This document shows, one piece after another, positions 60,801-64,000 of a DNA stretch of 64,000 nt. Position 1 is the stretch's first letter; the number at the start of each line of letters is the position of its first letter. The notes under the pieces were generated by a model. That model saw nothing but the letters and a program-made list of their open reading frames with translations. It ran no database searches and was not told the origin of the DNA. Origin of the DNA: Nectonema munidae (Eukaryota > Nematomorpha > Nectonematoida > Nectonematidae). The position numbers were made by a program, and so were the translations under genes. The stretch covers positions 1 to 64,000 of the forward strand of contig JAUIRK010000004.1 in NCBI GenBank assembly GCA_030549495.1, written 5' to 3'.

Positions 60801-62034
60801 AGTGGCATAGCCAACAATCTAATTCGAGAGGGACCCTTAAATTTCAAGAGGGGTGAGGCGGGTGCACAAAATTGTTTTATCCAAATGTAAGCACATAACA
60901 AAAAAACTTTATATTTCATGTTTAAAACGTCATTAAGTTCATAATAAGATAAGACACTGCACACAATATCTAGCTAGCAATAAAAAATGTAAACGAAGCA
61001 TGAATTAATATGTATTTCACTGATGGATTTATGGTAAAAAATCGGCTATAGATAGAGGCGCTCAAGGTTTCAGCTTTCATATTTTATATTGTTTATATAA
61101 AAAAATGTTAAATATAAAAACTTAAAATTGACGATGGTAGGGGACGACACGACACTCCCCTCCCTTTATTTCCCCCTCATCCCCTGGGTAAATCTATCTC
61201 TGGTATGTATATTAATTTTTAGATTTGTGAAAAACTTACTTCCTCCCCCTCACCCACCCCGTTATAAATCTCTTAAACGAGACATCTAGTAGGAAGATAA
61301 AATGTTCCATTTTATTTCTATTTTCTCTGGCCAACAGAAATTGTATCTTTTATATAAGTGAAGAATTCCTTGACAAGTTTCCTGTTACCGGGGAAGTGAC
61401 CGTATTCAATTCTTTTCATTTAGTAGAGTGTTCAGGTTAAAACTCGAAACTCATCACAAAATGATTATAGTTTTTAACTGAAAATGAATTTTGGCGAAGG
61501 GTAGGAGAGGCATTCGAATGAAAAAGCACTACTCTGCTTTTGAAACCCTTAATAGTAGATGCCGTGCTATGTTTAACGGTAAAATGTCTATGCGACATAA
61601 GATTGAATTTACCTTTTTGCAATATTGTGTTTGACTGGTTATCCTTTCATGTGTCAGTTCTATATTAGTAGTAGTTAGTTAGTATGAAGAAGCTCATATC
61701 GACTAATTTAAAAATACAGAAAAAAATTATTATGACCTGGCAAATGTCCTCTGGAGAAGTAGAAACTTTCGACCTAACGCCATGCGCGTACTAACATATT
61801 AAAGATTTTTTGTCAAAATCCCTATTCCTATTAAATTAAACAAGGCTGAATAACTCCTTTATTTTCTTTCAATGAAAGCTATTGGAATTCTTTTTGATTT
61901 AGGCAAAAACGAGCAATTCTCAATTCATCATCATTTCCTTACGTCCTTCCATGTATGAAGCTGGAGACAGAACTGTAGGCATCTACAAAACAAACAACTG
62001 CACTAAAAGTGTTCTTCTGGACACGATTGATTGA
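21448..62034 (+). CDS. SMC4, condensin core ATPase subunit (22 exons, gene span)
   Basis: SMC4 pairs with SMC2 in condensin I and II, using ABC-type ATP hydrolysis to compact mitotic chromosomes. The spliced product is 1369 residues by my reading (human SMC4 is 1288). Landmarks in order: Ser/Asn/Glu-rich leader 1-165; PRLMLLNIV near 155-165; Walker A GPNGSGKS at 189-196; Q-loop glutamine 309; first coiled-coil arm about 370-680; hinge about 687-850, with YDVAISSCC and FYFALKDTLVADN; second arm about 850-1240; LTLGGDAELEL-like segment (here ITLGGDAELEL) in exon 20; ABC signature LSGGEKTLSS at 1279-1288; Walker B FYIMDE with D1307 and E1308; and a FIIISLR motif near the C terminus. It is SMC4 rather than SMC2 because of the HFQKIID-type segment (here NFQKIID) after Walker A, the MKPK motif after the Q-loop and the GIYGRLGDLG hinge entry. 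Every junction is GT-AG and phases agree. The ATG at 21448 follows TTTTAGAAGC, which could be an acceptor for a 5' UTR exon. Nearly 90% of the span is intron. Confidence 0.95.
21954..22093 (+). CDS. SMC4 exon 2
   Basis: Encodes residues 136-182, ending ..FKSYFGTQTVGPFKK, the first beta strands of the ATPase head just before Walker A. Acceptor TTTTTTAG|AT, donor AAAAAG|GTTTTC, ending in phase 0. Confidence 0.93.
22223..22330. repeat. hAT-like terminus fragment in SMC4 intron 2
   Basis: GTGTTTGGCAAACTATGG followed by a C run resembles the ends of Charlie-type hAT elements (CAGTGNTTGGCAAACTATGG). The partner end and a target-site duplication were not located, so only a fragment is claimed. Confidence 0.4.
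22860..24230 (+). mobile_element. LINE (non-LTR retrotransposon) fragment in SMC4 intron 2
   Basis: Plus-strand pieces of an endonuclease/reverse-transcriptase ORF appear in the expected order. ..WKLKDPDTQRLFNEK.. (near 22880) and WWNENVRNALAKKR (near 23050) belong to the linker before the RT domain. Then come ..KASGPSGI.. (~23335), ..STILPIYKDKEDVMGCGS (~23460) and ..RPVKLIDHGMKVFE, which are RT palm and finger motifs. Near 23880-23950 GEKIDPFGICKKRVMSD and WIHAKC look like a C-terminal cysteine motif. Several in-frame stops and frame changes interrupt it, including a frame change between NALKK and DKASGP near 23325, and the expected RT catalytic YxDD region is absent. It is truncated and dead. 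Exact LINE clade not assigned. Confidence 0.75.
24340..24765. other. Open stretch of unknown origin in intron 2
   Basis: Unlike nearby intron DNA, this 425-bp block is less AT-rich and stays open in overlapping frames on both strands (60-76 codons each). The minus frame reads ..RDSVFPYSANVRKAYYDN.. I do not recognise it. It may be a fragment of another mobile element. Confidence 0.3.
25217..25411 (+). CDS. SMC4 exon 3 (Walker A)
   Basis: Encodes residues 183-247. It has the ATP-binding P-loop GPNGSGKS, then NVIDSILFVFGF, RSKKVSVMIHN and SCTVTLNFQKIID, all strongly SMC4-like. Flanked by acceptor TTGAAG|AAT and donor GAG|GTATCA, phase 0 at both ends. Confidence 0.95.
25896..25960. repeat. hAT-like terminus in SMC4 intron 3
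   Basis: CAGCGTTTCTCAACC resembles the classic hAT/Charlie end CAGNGGTTCTCAAAC and is followed by a GAGAACCCTTG segment usual in such elements. The partner end was not found, so the element's extent is unknown. Confidence 0.45.
26971..27099. repeat. LTR-like direct repeat, left copy
   Basis: Matches 31226-31355 over about 130 bp. Shared words include GTTTATGCAAGGGTTGATTG and TTTAGCTTCACTCTTGATAG. Probably the left flank of the BEL/Pao fossil. Confidence 0.7.
27315..27398. repeat. Dispersed 85-bp repeat, copy 1
   Basis: Shares about 80% of bases with 47062-47147. Common words include ATGAGTA and GTGTATTTTCAGCCAACCTA. Family unknown; it could be part of an LTR or a MITE. Confidence 0.6.
27429..27475 (+). 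repeat. hAT-like end followed by 18-base G run
   Basis: CAGGGATGGATTTACCCAG leads into an uninterrupted run of 18 G at 27447-27464 and then TGAGGGGCCC. A related end occurs reversed at about 61160-61202 (CAGAGATAGATTTACCC). G runs of 13 and 14 also occur at 21267-21279 and 33496-33509. Confidence 0.5.
27616..27757 (-). repeat. tRNA-derived SINE, family A
   Basis: The left side has the family body word GGTATTTTCATCGAAAA. Reading the reverse complement from the right gives a tRNA-like head: TGGCTGCGAGGTTAAACGG as a degenerate A box and GAAGTTCCGGCTTCG as a degenerate B box. Orientation is minus. Confidence 0.55.
31226..31355. repeat. LTR-like direct repeat, right copy
   Basis: Matches 26971-27099 in the same orientation with scattered substitutions and small gaps. 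Probably the right flank of the BEL/Pao fossil. Confidence 0.7.
31356..32000. other. Intron 3 stretch without recognised feature
   Basis: AT-rich intronic DNA with a short TA dinucleotide run near 31990. I see no coding sequence or transposon hallmark. Confidence 0.4.
32001..32075. repeat. 28-bp tandem repeat, 2.7 copies
   Basis: CTCCAACCTGT...GATTCAT is repeated at 32001, 32029 and 32057 with few substitutions. A simple minisatellite. Confidence 0.8.
32071..32360. repeat. Two-copy direct repeat, period about 190 bp
   Basis: The block 32071-32195 is repeated at 32261-32360. Shared words include GTTATTACCTATATTTTG and AATAATATATTTGTCAAATA. The second copy has lost some bases. Confidence 0.7.
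32384..32505. mobile_element. Short MITE with 33-bp inverted ends in intron 3
   Basis: The left arm 32384-32416 and right arm 32473-32505 are inverted copies with two mismatches in 33. The shared core is AACGATATATTTAAA and its complement. There is no coding capacity and the total length is 122 bp. A TA-rich junction would suit Tc1/mariner mobilisation, but that is inference. Confidence 0.75.
32914..33099 (+). CDS. SMC4 exon 4
   Basis: Encodes residues 248-309: ..SVSRTAFIDNSSYYCINRKK.., ..LLKGHGIDLEHKRFLIMQ. The final Gln309 is the Q-loop glutamine that senses ATP. Acceptor GATGTAG|GGA, donor CAA|GTAATC, phase 0 both ends. Confidence 0.95.
33714..33800. repeat. hAT- or piggyBac-like terminus in intron 4
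   Basis: CAGTGATTCTTAACCAGTG followed by GC-rich sequence resembles hAT ends. It also contains TTAACC at 33723, the start expected of a piggyBac end, just beyond the transposase tail at 33909. Which element owns it is unclear. Confidence 0.4.
33900..35700 (-). mobile_element. Decayed piggyBac transposon, minus strand, intron 4
   Basis: Reading leftward on the minus strand: an acidic amino-terminal piece near 35580-35364 (..NIPNLSVTESNTNFEQ..); a piece near 35010-34970 with IDIWSNRDGQ, like the family segment preceding the SRDRF motif; then near 34840-34680 YVVAPPYVTIEEQ, HIPSKPGKFAIKV, the catalytic-core signature of piggyBac transposases; and a cysteine-rich tail (C-x2-C, C-x2-C) near 33990-33910. 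The pieces lie in different frames with stops between them, so it is inactive. A TTAA at 33723 might be the downstream end. The upstream end was not found. Confidence 0.72.
36052..36216 (+). CDS. SMC4 exon 5
   Basis: Encodes residues 310-364, opening GEVEQISLMKPK (the SMC4-typical segment after the Q-loop) and continuing EFFEDIIGSNRYVEPIEKL at the start of the first coiled coil. The intron after it is only 63 bp. Confidence 0.95.
36280..36407 (+). CDS. SMC4 exon 6
   Basis: Encodes residues 365-406 plus two bases of 407, in the first coiled coil (LNRLKVTEKNMKQFEAPRNE..). Acceptor TTTTAG|TTA, donor AAAAG|GTTTCC, ends in phase 2. Confidence 0.92.
36408..38142. other. SMC4 intron 6
   Basis: 1735 bp. 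The first part is featureless AT-rich DNA. Positions 37640-38000 are noticeably less AT-rich than the surroundings, have no long open frame and are unrecognised; they may be an old mobile-element remnant. Confidence 0.5.
38143..38283 (+). CDS. SMC4 exon 7
   Basis: Encodes residues 407-453 plus two bases of the next codon, all charged coiled coil (YLKKREKDKHLEEIKG..). Acceptor TTTTAAG|ATA, donor TTGGA|GTAAGA. Confidence 0.92.
38284..39164. other. SMC4 intron 7
   Basis: 881 bp of AT-rich sequence with no recognised feature. A CTGATTCCACTCTGACTC segment near 38355 resembles a GACTC-rich segment at 42380-42400, possibly traces of one old repeat family. Confidence 0.4.
39165..39315 (+). CDS. SMC4 exon 8
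   Basis: Encodes residues 454-504 (EVYSDLEKKLKECKDKLEEF..SEEKK), coiled coil. Acceptor CAACAG|AGT, donor AAAAAG|GTAACA, phase 0 at the end. Confidence 0.92.
39655..39750 (-). repeat. tRNA-derived SINE body, family A
   Basis: GGTACCGTAGGGTATTTTC, then CAATTGCGCCGCTTGTATCA and GAAAGCAAGC match the reverse complement of the tail of the copy at 41236-41377. Only the body and a stub of the tRNA-like head remain. In SMC4 intron 8. Confidence 0.7.
40453..40674 (+). CDS. SMC4 exon 9
   Basis: Encodes residues 505-578 (LINSENDREKFQEELNDF..), coiled coil arm. A 65-bp intron follows. Acceptor TATTTTAG|TTG, donor CTAAAG|GTTCCC, phase 0. Confidence 0.93.
40740..40861 (+). CDS. SMC4 exon 10
   Basis: Encodes residues 579-618 plus two bases (LDLASSKLEIKMSSFDKMLE..), coiled coil. 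Acceptor ATCACAG|TTG, donor AAAGC|GTAAAA, which is a weak donor but fits phase with exon 11. Confidence 0.9.
41236..41377 (+). repeat. tRNA-derived SINE, family A, fullest copy
   Basis: The 5' head is tRNA-like: GGGTTGGTTAGATGCTGG in the A-box position and GGTTCGATCC at 41289-41298, a near-perfect B box for RNA polymerase III. The body after it is the reverse complement of the 39655 copy and ends CCCTACGGTACC. It lies in intron 10, same strand as SMC4. Not a tRNA gene, because no complete cloverleaf or acceptor stem is present. Confidence 0.75.
41378..42750. other. Rest of SMC4 intron 10
   Basis: AT-rich. A GACTCTGACTCC segment at 42380-42400 and its surroundings (42280-42490) look like a low-copy dispersed repeat but cannot be classified. 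Nothing else is supported. Confidence 0.4.
42751..42859 (+). CDS. SMC4 exon 11
   Basis: Encodes residues 619-655 (DLNNLESSMANGKKELDDAI..). The acceptor TTTTTTGCAG has a strong pyrimidine tract; donor AGTAAA|GTAACA, phase 0. Confidence 0.92.
42860..43914. other. SMC4 intron 11
   Basis: 1055 bp of AT-rich intron with no recognised repeat or coding piece. Confidence 0.5.
43915..44046 (+). CDS. SMC4 exon 12
   Basis: Encodes residues 656-699, ending ..QQKSSGKIKGIYGRL, the conserved entry to the SMC4 hinge. Acceptor GTATAG|ATA, donor CGATTG|GTAAGC, phase 0. Confidence 0.94.
44047..45750. other. SMC4 intron 12, left part
   Basis: AT-rich. It contains a homopolymer cluster at about 44900-44946 (T runs, then 10 C, then A run). 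No coding feature is recognised; short open frames at 45350-45690 look fortuitous. Confidence 0.4.
45751..45961. mobile_element. Foldback MITE with 77-bp arms, intron 12
   Basis: The arms 45751-45827 and 45885-45961 are inverted copies, close to 88% identical by eye, with a 57-bp loop. Shared words are GTTTGGGATTGGGA, TTTGAAAAATACA and TTAATTTCGGATT. There is no coding capacity. It has the shape of a miniature inverted-repeat transposable element; the parent family is unknown. Confidence 0.85.
46082..46469 (+). CDS. SMC4 exon 13 (hinge)
   Basis: Encodes residues 700-828, the core of the hinge that dimerises with SMC2: GDLGGIKPRYDVAISSCC, ..IVVDSVETAKECINF.., ..PRLFDLITF.., AFYFALKDTLVADNMDQA, ..FRVVTINGDLIEVS. 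Acceptor TTTAAAG|GGT, donor TCGG|GTAATA, ends in phase 1. The longest exon after exon 1. Confidence 0.96.
46470..47061. other. SMC4 intron 13, left part
   Basis: Intronic AT-rich sequence; no supported feature. Confidence 0.4.
47062..47147. repeat. Dispersed 85-bp repeat, copy 2
   Basis: Related to 27315-27398 in the same orientation. It sits directly before the MULE-like fragment here, but copy 1 has no such neighbour. Confidence 0.6.
47155..47394 (+). mobile_element. MULE-type transposase fragment, intron 13
   Basis: An open frame reads ..NYRGLASYFPEEKKREDLL, SYFQRTYIQEESIGN.. This resembles the C-terminal part of Mutator-like transposases, where a pattern of the type YFE(R/D)TYIG comes shortly before the RTNN motif. 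The downstream RTNN/EGWH part is missing, so only a fragment remains. Family assignment is by pattern memory and moderate. Confidence 0.5.
47395..48081. other. SMC4 intron 13, right part
   Basis: AT-rich with no supported feature apart from the acceptor GATTCTAG at its end. Confidence 0.4.
48082..48326 (+). CDS. SMC4 exon 14 (hinge exit)
   Basis: Encodes residues 829-910. It opens GAITCGGSKKMKGRMG, the conserved hinge exit motif, in which the usual first glycine of the GGG triplet is Cys833 (codon TGT). The second coiled coil then begins (LNKELEGLEKSYEEVK..). Acceptor TTCTAG|GTG, donor ATTCAA|GTAACA. Confidence 0.95.
48665..48843 (+). CDS. SMC4 exon 15
   Basis: Encodes residues 911-969 plus two bases (ALIDEQVKLNARIKTSEI..), coiled coil. 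Acceptor GGCCTAG|GCG, donor AACAA|GTGAGC. Confidence 0.93.
48909..51209 (-). mobile_element. pogo/Tigger-type Tc1/mariner transposon, intron 15
   Basis: The transposase is on the minus strand. At 50653-50240 is the amino end: MSKVPPQKRKQF.. with a CENP-B-like helix-turn-helix (EIAKKYNISCSTLSTFI) and a second DNA-binding segment (..LICEKARFFAEKF..). At 50295-49900 is the first catalytic aspartate in YNADETALFYK. At 49860-49700 are the second aspartate in VLLLDNCTAH and the third in PPNSTALIQPLDQD. An acidic tail follows near 49376-49107. At least two frame changes (near 50240 and 49900) break the frame, so this copy is dead. Terminal inverted repeats survive: ACGTCGAACCTCAATATAAC at the left and ACGTCGAACCTCGATATAAC reading in from the right. 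Internal repeats of CGTTATATTGAG lie near both ends. Confidence 0.92.
51640..51777 (+). CDS. SMC4 exon 16
   Basis: Encodes residues 970-1015 plus two bases (YNAEIEKITNEKCGQLKI..), coiled coil. The following intron is 58 bp, the shortest in the gene. Acceptor TTAACAG|ATA, donor GAGAG|GTACAT. Confidence 0.93.
51836..51980 (+). CDS. SMC4 exon 17
   Basis: Encodes residues 1016-1064 (RSKSKIEVKVASLQNL..EKHK), coiled coil. Acceptor GTTTTAG|ATC, donor CACAAA|GTTTGC, phase 0. Confidence 0.93.
51981..52521. other. SMC4 intron 17
   Basis: 541 bp, AT-rich, no recognised feature. Confidence 0.5.
52522..52695 (+). CDS. SMC4 exon 18
   Basis: Encodes residues 1065-1122 (IKLDDMSKEFQGLKEQIASW..), coiled coil. 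Acceptor CTCTTTAG|ATA, donor AAAGAG|GTACTG, phase 0. Confidence 0.93.
53109..55395 (-). mobile_element. piggyBac transposon with both TTAA ends, intron 18
   Basis: TTAA at 53109-53112 is followed by CCCATTATAACCCA; TTAA at 55392-55395 is preceded, on the other strand, by CCTGCACCCATTACATCCCA. These agree as piggyBac-type inverted ends and TTAA duplication, giving about 2.29 kb. The transposase reads leftward from ATG at 54798 (MDEQLHFTYLENALDY, acidic). Then come the segment at 54500-54060 (..STTMSRNRFQELKNFLHCG, the SRxRF motif), FYFDNFFTSF (the DNFFTS motif) near 54040, and 53851-53489 with the GMGGVDLFDQ motif. A worn cysteine-rich tail lies near 53400. Stops and frame changes break it, for example near 54650 and 53900, so it is probably inactive, though the ends look fresh. 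Confidence 0.92.
55008..55375. repeat. Inverted palindromic subterminal repeats of the piggyBac element
   Basis: CCCAATGACTCCTTAGGGAG at 55010 and GACTCCTTAAGGAGTCAATG at 55352 are inverted copies. The second contains the perfect 16-bp palindrome GACTCCTTAAGGAGTC. They lie between the transposase start and the right end and could be transposase-binding sites or a nested miniature element. Confidence 0.7.
55396..56809. other. Rest of SMC4 intron 18
   Basis: AT-rich. Words of the type ACGATGTAATTAC recur near 55530, 55910 and 55975, which suggests a weak old repeat. No gene is seen. Confidence 0.4.
56810..57004 (+). CDS. SMC4 exon 19
   Basis: Encodes residues 1123-1187 (LQKLKLKKWENLLSDDAERE..), the distal part of the second arm. 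It is acidic in the middle (NEDECENVDV). Acceptor GATTTAG|TTG, donor GAGAGAG|GTTCTT, phase 0. Confidence 0.93.
57005..57710. other. SMC4 intron 19, left part
   Basis: AT-rich with no supported feature. Confidence 0.4.
57713..57945 (+). repeat. tRNA-derived SINE with conserved central domain, family B
   Basis: The head reads GGTGCCATGGGGGTTAGACT (A box region) and GGTTCTATTCCC at 57767 (B box, close to GGTTCGATTCC). The middle carries CCATCCGGTTGTC and CAGGAAGGTCATCCGGTC (57815-57848), a motif that recurs in the bodies of SINEs of distant animals. The right part ends GGACCAAAGGACGTTAAATG. Length about 230 bp. It is in intron 19, sense to SMC4. Confidence 0.82.
58180..58412 (+). CDS. SMC4 exon 20
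   Basis: Encodes residues 1188-1264 plus two bases. KSEFMRSFNQISIKLKEIYR is the last arm segment leading into the C-terminal head, and ITLGGDAELELIDLFNPF is the conserved head start. Acceptor TTTTAAG|GAG, donor TTCAA|GTAAGC. Confidence 0.96.
58413..59094. other. SMC4 intron 20, left part
   Basis: AT-rich, T-rich runs near 58915-58930; no supported feature. Confidence 0.4.
59095..59195 (-). repeat. tRNA-derived SINE head, family C
   Basis: The reverse complement reads GGCGGCAGATGGCCTAGTGG, TTGAAGC (a good A box) and, about 30 bases on, GGATTCGATTCCC (a good B box, at 59128-59140 on the plus strand). The length and spacing fit a tRNA-like promoter. Body sequence to the left is short or degenerate. 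No acceptor stem, so not a tRNA gene. Confidence 0.78.
59196..60115. other. SMC4 intron 20, right part
   Basis: AT-rich with no clear feature. The A-rich stretch at 59490-59570 may be an old insertion tail. Confidence 0.35.
60116..60299 (+). CDS. SMC4 exon 21 (signature and Walker B)
   Basis: Encodes residues 1265-1326: VRPPNKSWKD, the ABC signature LSGGEKTLSS, ALHHFKPTPFYIMDEIDAAL with the Walker B Asp1307 and catalytic Glu1308, and the D-loop region. Acceptor TTTTTAG|AGT, donor ATCAAA|GTACGC. Confidence 0.97.
60800..61202. mobile_element. Possible non-autonomous hAT-like element, intron 21
   Basis: Starts CAGTGGCATAGCC and ends (reverse complement) CAGAGATAGATTTACCC, with a G-rich inner flank at each end and no coding capacity. 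Flanking 8-bp target duplications do not match by eye, so the pairing of the two ends is uncertain. Confidence 0.4.
61903..62034 (+). CDS. SMC4 exon 22 (last exon)
   Basis: Encodes residues 1327-1369 and the stop TGA at 62032-62034. AKTSNSQFIIISLR is the C-terminal head motif seen across SMC4, followed by GIYKTNNCTKSV. The tail after it is about ten residues shorter than in human. Acceptor GATTTAG|GCA. Confidence 0.96.
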   Translation, partial: AKTSNSQFIIISLRPSMYEAGDRTVGIYKTNNCTKSVLLDTID

Positions 62035-62136
62035 CTCTGACGAATTTTTTTCTCAAACCTCTCCAATCACCTGTCTCCAGTTACTTCTTTTGTAAATATA
62101 AAAAATAAGATGCTTGTAATTTTAAATTTTATGGAA

Positions 62137-62146
62137 AATAAATAAA
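62137..62146 (+). terminator. Poly(A) signals of SMC4
   Basis: Overlapping AATAAA hexamers start at 62137 and 62141, about 100 bp after the SMC4 stop. They would give a short 3' UTR. Confidence 0.7.
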
Positions 62147-62159
62147 ATATATTTGTACT

Positions 62160-62612
62160 TTTTGATTAAAATATATTTATCATTTATGCTCATTAGAACT
62201 TAAAACGAGTGCTGAGATTTCAGTTATTTACGAAAGGATTTTAGGAATTTCCTTCAACCCATAAATTCTCATTTACTATAAAATTCATTAGTTCTTTTTT
62301 ATTACCATTTTTGGGTTCATTTCTTTCTGTATCACATTTCGAATTTTTCACATTAAATTATTTCCACTAAATTTTTATTTCACTGATGACTTTAATCCAA
62401 ACACCATAATTAATTAAAAATTAATGTTTTAACTATCGTGAGAAGGTAAGAAAATGAATGCCATAATATTTTATTTTTGATAAGCGAATTTTATCTCAAA
62501 AATGTTACTATTTTTAAATTTCTTATAAAAAATATACATTTTAGGAGGTGGTTCGCATGAAGAGAATTCCACTACTTTTTATACCATATGTTACCGAGAA
62601 GTCATCATTACA
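62160..62612. other. Spacer after SMC4
   Basis: AT-rich sequence between the gene's 3' end and the hAT element; nothing recognised. Confidence 0.4.
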
Positions 62613-64000
62613 TTATAGCTCAGTGGTTTTCAAACTAGAGTCCGCGATGCCGTAGGCGATCGCGAAGCAGTTCCGTGGGAACCGAAAAGGAGACATTAAG
62701 GGGAATATTTTTGCGCAAAATATTGCATCCATGTTGATTAGGACATTTGCGATTTTTGCTAATAAGTCACATTTCAAAGAATGAATAATTTAGTATTTGA
62801 ATTGAGTTAAACTATTTTTACTCTTTTATTGCTTTTCAGGCCTGATTTTATAGATGTAAATGTGCATTTTTAGTAGCTTAAAAATAAATGAAGACTTACT
62901 TTTGACATTTGGTTTTACTGCATTAACGCCTGACGGGGAAGAGGAGCATACGCTTTTGTGTTCTGAAGTGTTAGCATCCACTTTTCTAAACTCCGTCAAG
63001 TGAAGCTTGCATTGGAAGTGAATCACAAGAGTTCGGTAAACATAGCTATTGACTATTTTAAAATTCAAGCTTGACGATTACACAAATCTAGGTTTGATAA
63101 CAACGAATTTTTTTGCAAATATTAAGTATGGTTTGAAAAGTTTCTAAAAATATCTGTTATATATAAATCCCACAACATAGGAGACAAGTTGATATTGCCT
63201 TGCGGTAAAGTTGTCACTTTGAATGTGCTAAGAAGTTCTTAACTTATAAATTTGAAGCATATCTTGCTGTCAAACCATACCGTTAGAAGGCTAATAAGAG
63301 AGGTGTCTGATGACATATAAAGTGGTTTTATTGCTTTGCAATTCAGTCTGATGAAACGATTGATAGCACGTACAATATATATGTGTTAGACAATCCTGGA
63401 AGACAAGAGAAAACAGCTAAGGTTTTACAAAACTCTTAGAAGTAGAACCACTGCAAGAGATATATTTCACAAGGTGGACAAATTTTTACAGCACATGTTA
63501 TTAAGCCAGAACATCCACGTAGAGTATTTACTGACCTGTGCTTTAGCAATTCTTTATTCTAGTTTTTATACTTTGATTGAGCAAAAATCCTCAAATGTAA
63601 TTGGTGCACAGTGCGCTATACATCGCCAAGACTTAATAATGAAAACCATACCTGATGGGTTGAAAAGTGTTCTCAATGAATTAAACAGAGTATTTAATTA
63701 AAACAAAAGCCTTCACCTCTTGTGTGTTTTCATTGTTATGCAAAGAAAATGATTCTAAAACTTTTGTTGTACTCAAAAGTGAAGTGGCTTTCCAAACGAA
63801 AACTTTTGAAGCGATACTATGGAAAGAAATGTAGCAATTTCTTCAAAGCAAACTAGACATGCATGTAGACTTTTCTAATGTCCATTTTCGTATATACCTA
63901 CCATTTTTAGTGAACACATTTGAATCTATGAATTCCCTTAGCCTTGCACTTCAAGGAGAGGAAATCACAATACTTCATTGTCATAAAAAATTAACACCTT
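62613..64000 (+). mobile_element. hAT (Charlie/ZBED5-like) transposon, cut by window end
   Basis: The left terminal repeat CAGTGGTTTTCAAAC begins at 62621. The bases TTATAGCT before it (62613-62620) would be one copy of the 8-bp target duplication, to be matched beyond the window. Plus-strand transposase pieces follow: ..LILPCGKVVTL.. near 63190; VRRLIREVSDDI near 63285; FAIQSDETIDST near 63340 (the aspartate/glutamate-bearing D-E-S-T-like motif of hAT catalytic cores); GAQCAIHRQDL, KSVLNELNRVFN near 63605-63700 (the C-x-x-H/HR motif); and LLYSKVKWLSKRKLL near 63765. Stops and frame changes lie between pieces, so the copy is probably dead. Confidence 0.8.

Noticed and set aside
62826-63068. 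Minus-strand ORF of 80 codons
   Set aside because: It lies inside the 5' part of the hAT element with no similarity to known proteins; probably chance.

Overview
This is a eukaryotic, AT-rich, intron-bearing window. The long introns and the mixture of piggyBac, pogo/Tigger, hAT, MULE, LINE, BEL/Pao and tRNA-derived SINE remains point to an invertebrate animal. A crustacean such as a parasitic copepod would fit, but this is only a guess from composition and repeat content; nothing here fixes the species.

Three regions follow one another. (1) Positions 1-15034 are a single uninterrupted satellite array built from a 62-bp unit, a 40-bp shortened form of it and a divergent ~51-bp boundary unit. 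These assemble into higher-order blocks commonly ~217 or ~341 bp long, and larger stretches appear re-duplicated 2.5-3.9 kb apart. (2) Positions 15035-21447 hold no recognisable host gene. They contain a worn SINE copy, a decayed piggyBac transposon (about 15910-17960, + strand) and 3.4 kb of featureless AT-rich DNA. (3) Positions 21448-62034 (+ strand) carry one complete host gene, SMC4, the ATPase core subunit of condensin. I could assemble 22 exons with consistent GT-AG junctions and a continuous reading phase, predicting 1369 residues with Walker A, Q-loop, coiled coils, hinge, ABC signature and Walker B. A poly(A) signal lies about 100 bp after the stop. After the gene, a hAT element begins at 62621 with a recognisable terminal repeat and runs off the window end.

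The SMC4 coding sequence is only ~4.1 kb of a ~40.6-kb gene; the rest is intron. Several introns are tiny (58-65 bp), while others hold mobile elements: a LINE fragment in intron 2, a BEL/Pao fossil in intron 3, a minus-strand piggyBac in intron 4, a MULE fragment in intron 13, a pogo/Tigger element in intron 15, a piggyBac with both TTAA ends in intron 18, MITEs in introns 3 and 12, and tRNA-derived SINEs in introns 3, 8, 10, 19 and 20. None disrupts an exon that I can see.

I found no CRISPR array, operon, rRNA or true tRNA gene, and no clearly novel multi-gene system. The most notable structures are the modular satellite, its palindromic edge next to a condensin gene, and the SINE and MITE families.
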